64,000 bases of DNA, from the NCBI GenBank assembly GCA_023420415.1, contig JAEZWF010000050.1, positions 99,112 through 163,111 of the forward strand, in the 5' to 3' direction. The position numbers and the translations under genes were made by a program. The notes beneath the pieces are model-generated. The model was not told where the DNA came from, did not search any database, and was given only the letters and a program-made list of their open reading frames with translations. This stretch comes from Actinomycetes bacterium (GTDB lineage: Bacteria; Actinomycetota; Actinomycetes; Actinomycetales; Dermatophilaceae). Shown here one piece after another: positions 63,909-64,000 of the stretch (positions are counted from its first letter, which is position 1; each line of letters opens with the position of its first letter).

Positions 63909-64000
63909 TGCGTGAGTTGGTCGCCGTCGTCGGGTTGGGGTGGTCGGGCTGGAGGCGCCGGGGGGCGGACCGAGCGGGGTGGGGGCCGCCCCCCCCGGGG
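63909..64000. other. G/C homopolymer-rich window end, no gene
   Basis: The last 90 or so bases include several long runs of G or C and end in an eight-C run followed by four G. No start codon, ribosome-binding site or coding pattern is seen. It may be the promoter region of the glycosidase pair, but the closing 45 bases look like low-quality contig-end sequence. Confidence 0.4.

Overview
This is about 64 kb of very GC-rich (near 70%) DNA with short intergenic gaps, many 4-base ATGA/GTGA start-stop overlaps and frequent GTG/TTG starts. Gene content and order point to an actinobacterium, most likely of the Micrococcales (Intrasporangiaceae-like). The chain hflX-dapF-miaA-def-miaB-recX-recA, a DUF3046 gene upstream of recA, clgR-cinA-pgsA-rimO, then ftsK, rnj and dapA matches the arrangement in mycobacteria and other actinobacteria. 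It is interrupted here by several insertions. The window looks like ordinary chromosome: no prophage, insertion sequence, CRISPR array, rRNA or tRNA was seen.

Layout. 1-6.2 kb: tail of a DUF3516 helicase, a methyltransferase, hflX, a Tat-exported PhoD phosphatase and an RsmC-like methyltransferase. 6.2-15.9 kb: gamma-glutamyltransferase, dapF, miaA, def, miaB, a DUF1275 membrane protein, recX and recA (with a LexA-type SOS box), then an ElaA-like acetyltransferase. 15.9-19.8 kb: a NodI/NodJ-like ABC exporter, a nitronate monooxygenase and DUF3046. 19.9-27.4 kb: accessory genes, including a DUF2231-Rieske fusion and a vanY-vanZ pair divergent from a VanR/VanS-like two-component system. 27.4-36.5 kb: an SNF2 helicase, a DksA-type protein, the large helicase Lhr, a HicAB toxin-antitoxin pair and the glycosylase Nei2. 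36.5-41.6 kb: a GrpB gene with an in-frame stop, clgR, cinA, pgsA, rimO and a membrane dipeptidase. 41.6-50.8 kb: a complete kdpFABCDE potassium-uptake operon with a channel-like gene behind it and a KdpD-like DUF4118 protein opposite it. 50.8-64 kb: a Bcr/CflA efflux pump, ftsK, a cysteine-desulfurase-like gene behind a SAM-IV-type riboswitch, rnj, dapA, thyA and a GH31-GH15 glycosidase pair.

Themes. DNA repair and processing is concentrated here (recA/recX, lhr, nei2, SNF2 helicase, ftsK), as are tRNA and ribosome modification (miaA, miaB, rimO), protein maturation (def, clgR regulator) and lysine/peptidoglycan precursor synthesis (dapA, dapF, vanY).

The most striking signal is not a gene. 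The octamer GTATGCCG (or its complement CGGCATAC) occurs roughly 65 times by hand count, on both strands, where about two would be expected by chance. It forces codons that are otherwise uncommon in such a genome (TAT, GCA, ATA) in several reading frames, so the sequence seems to be maintained at the DNA level.
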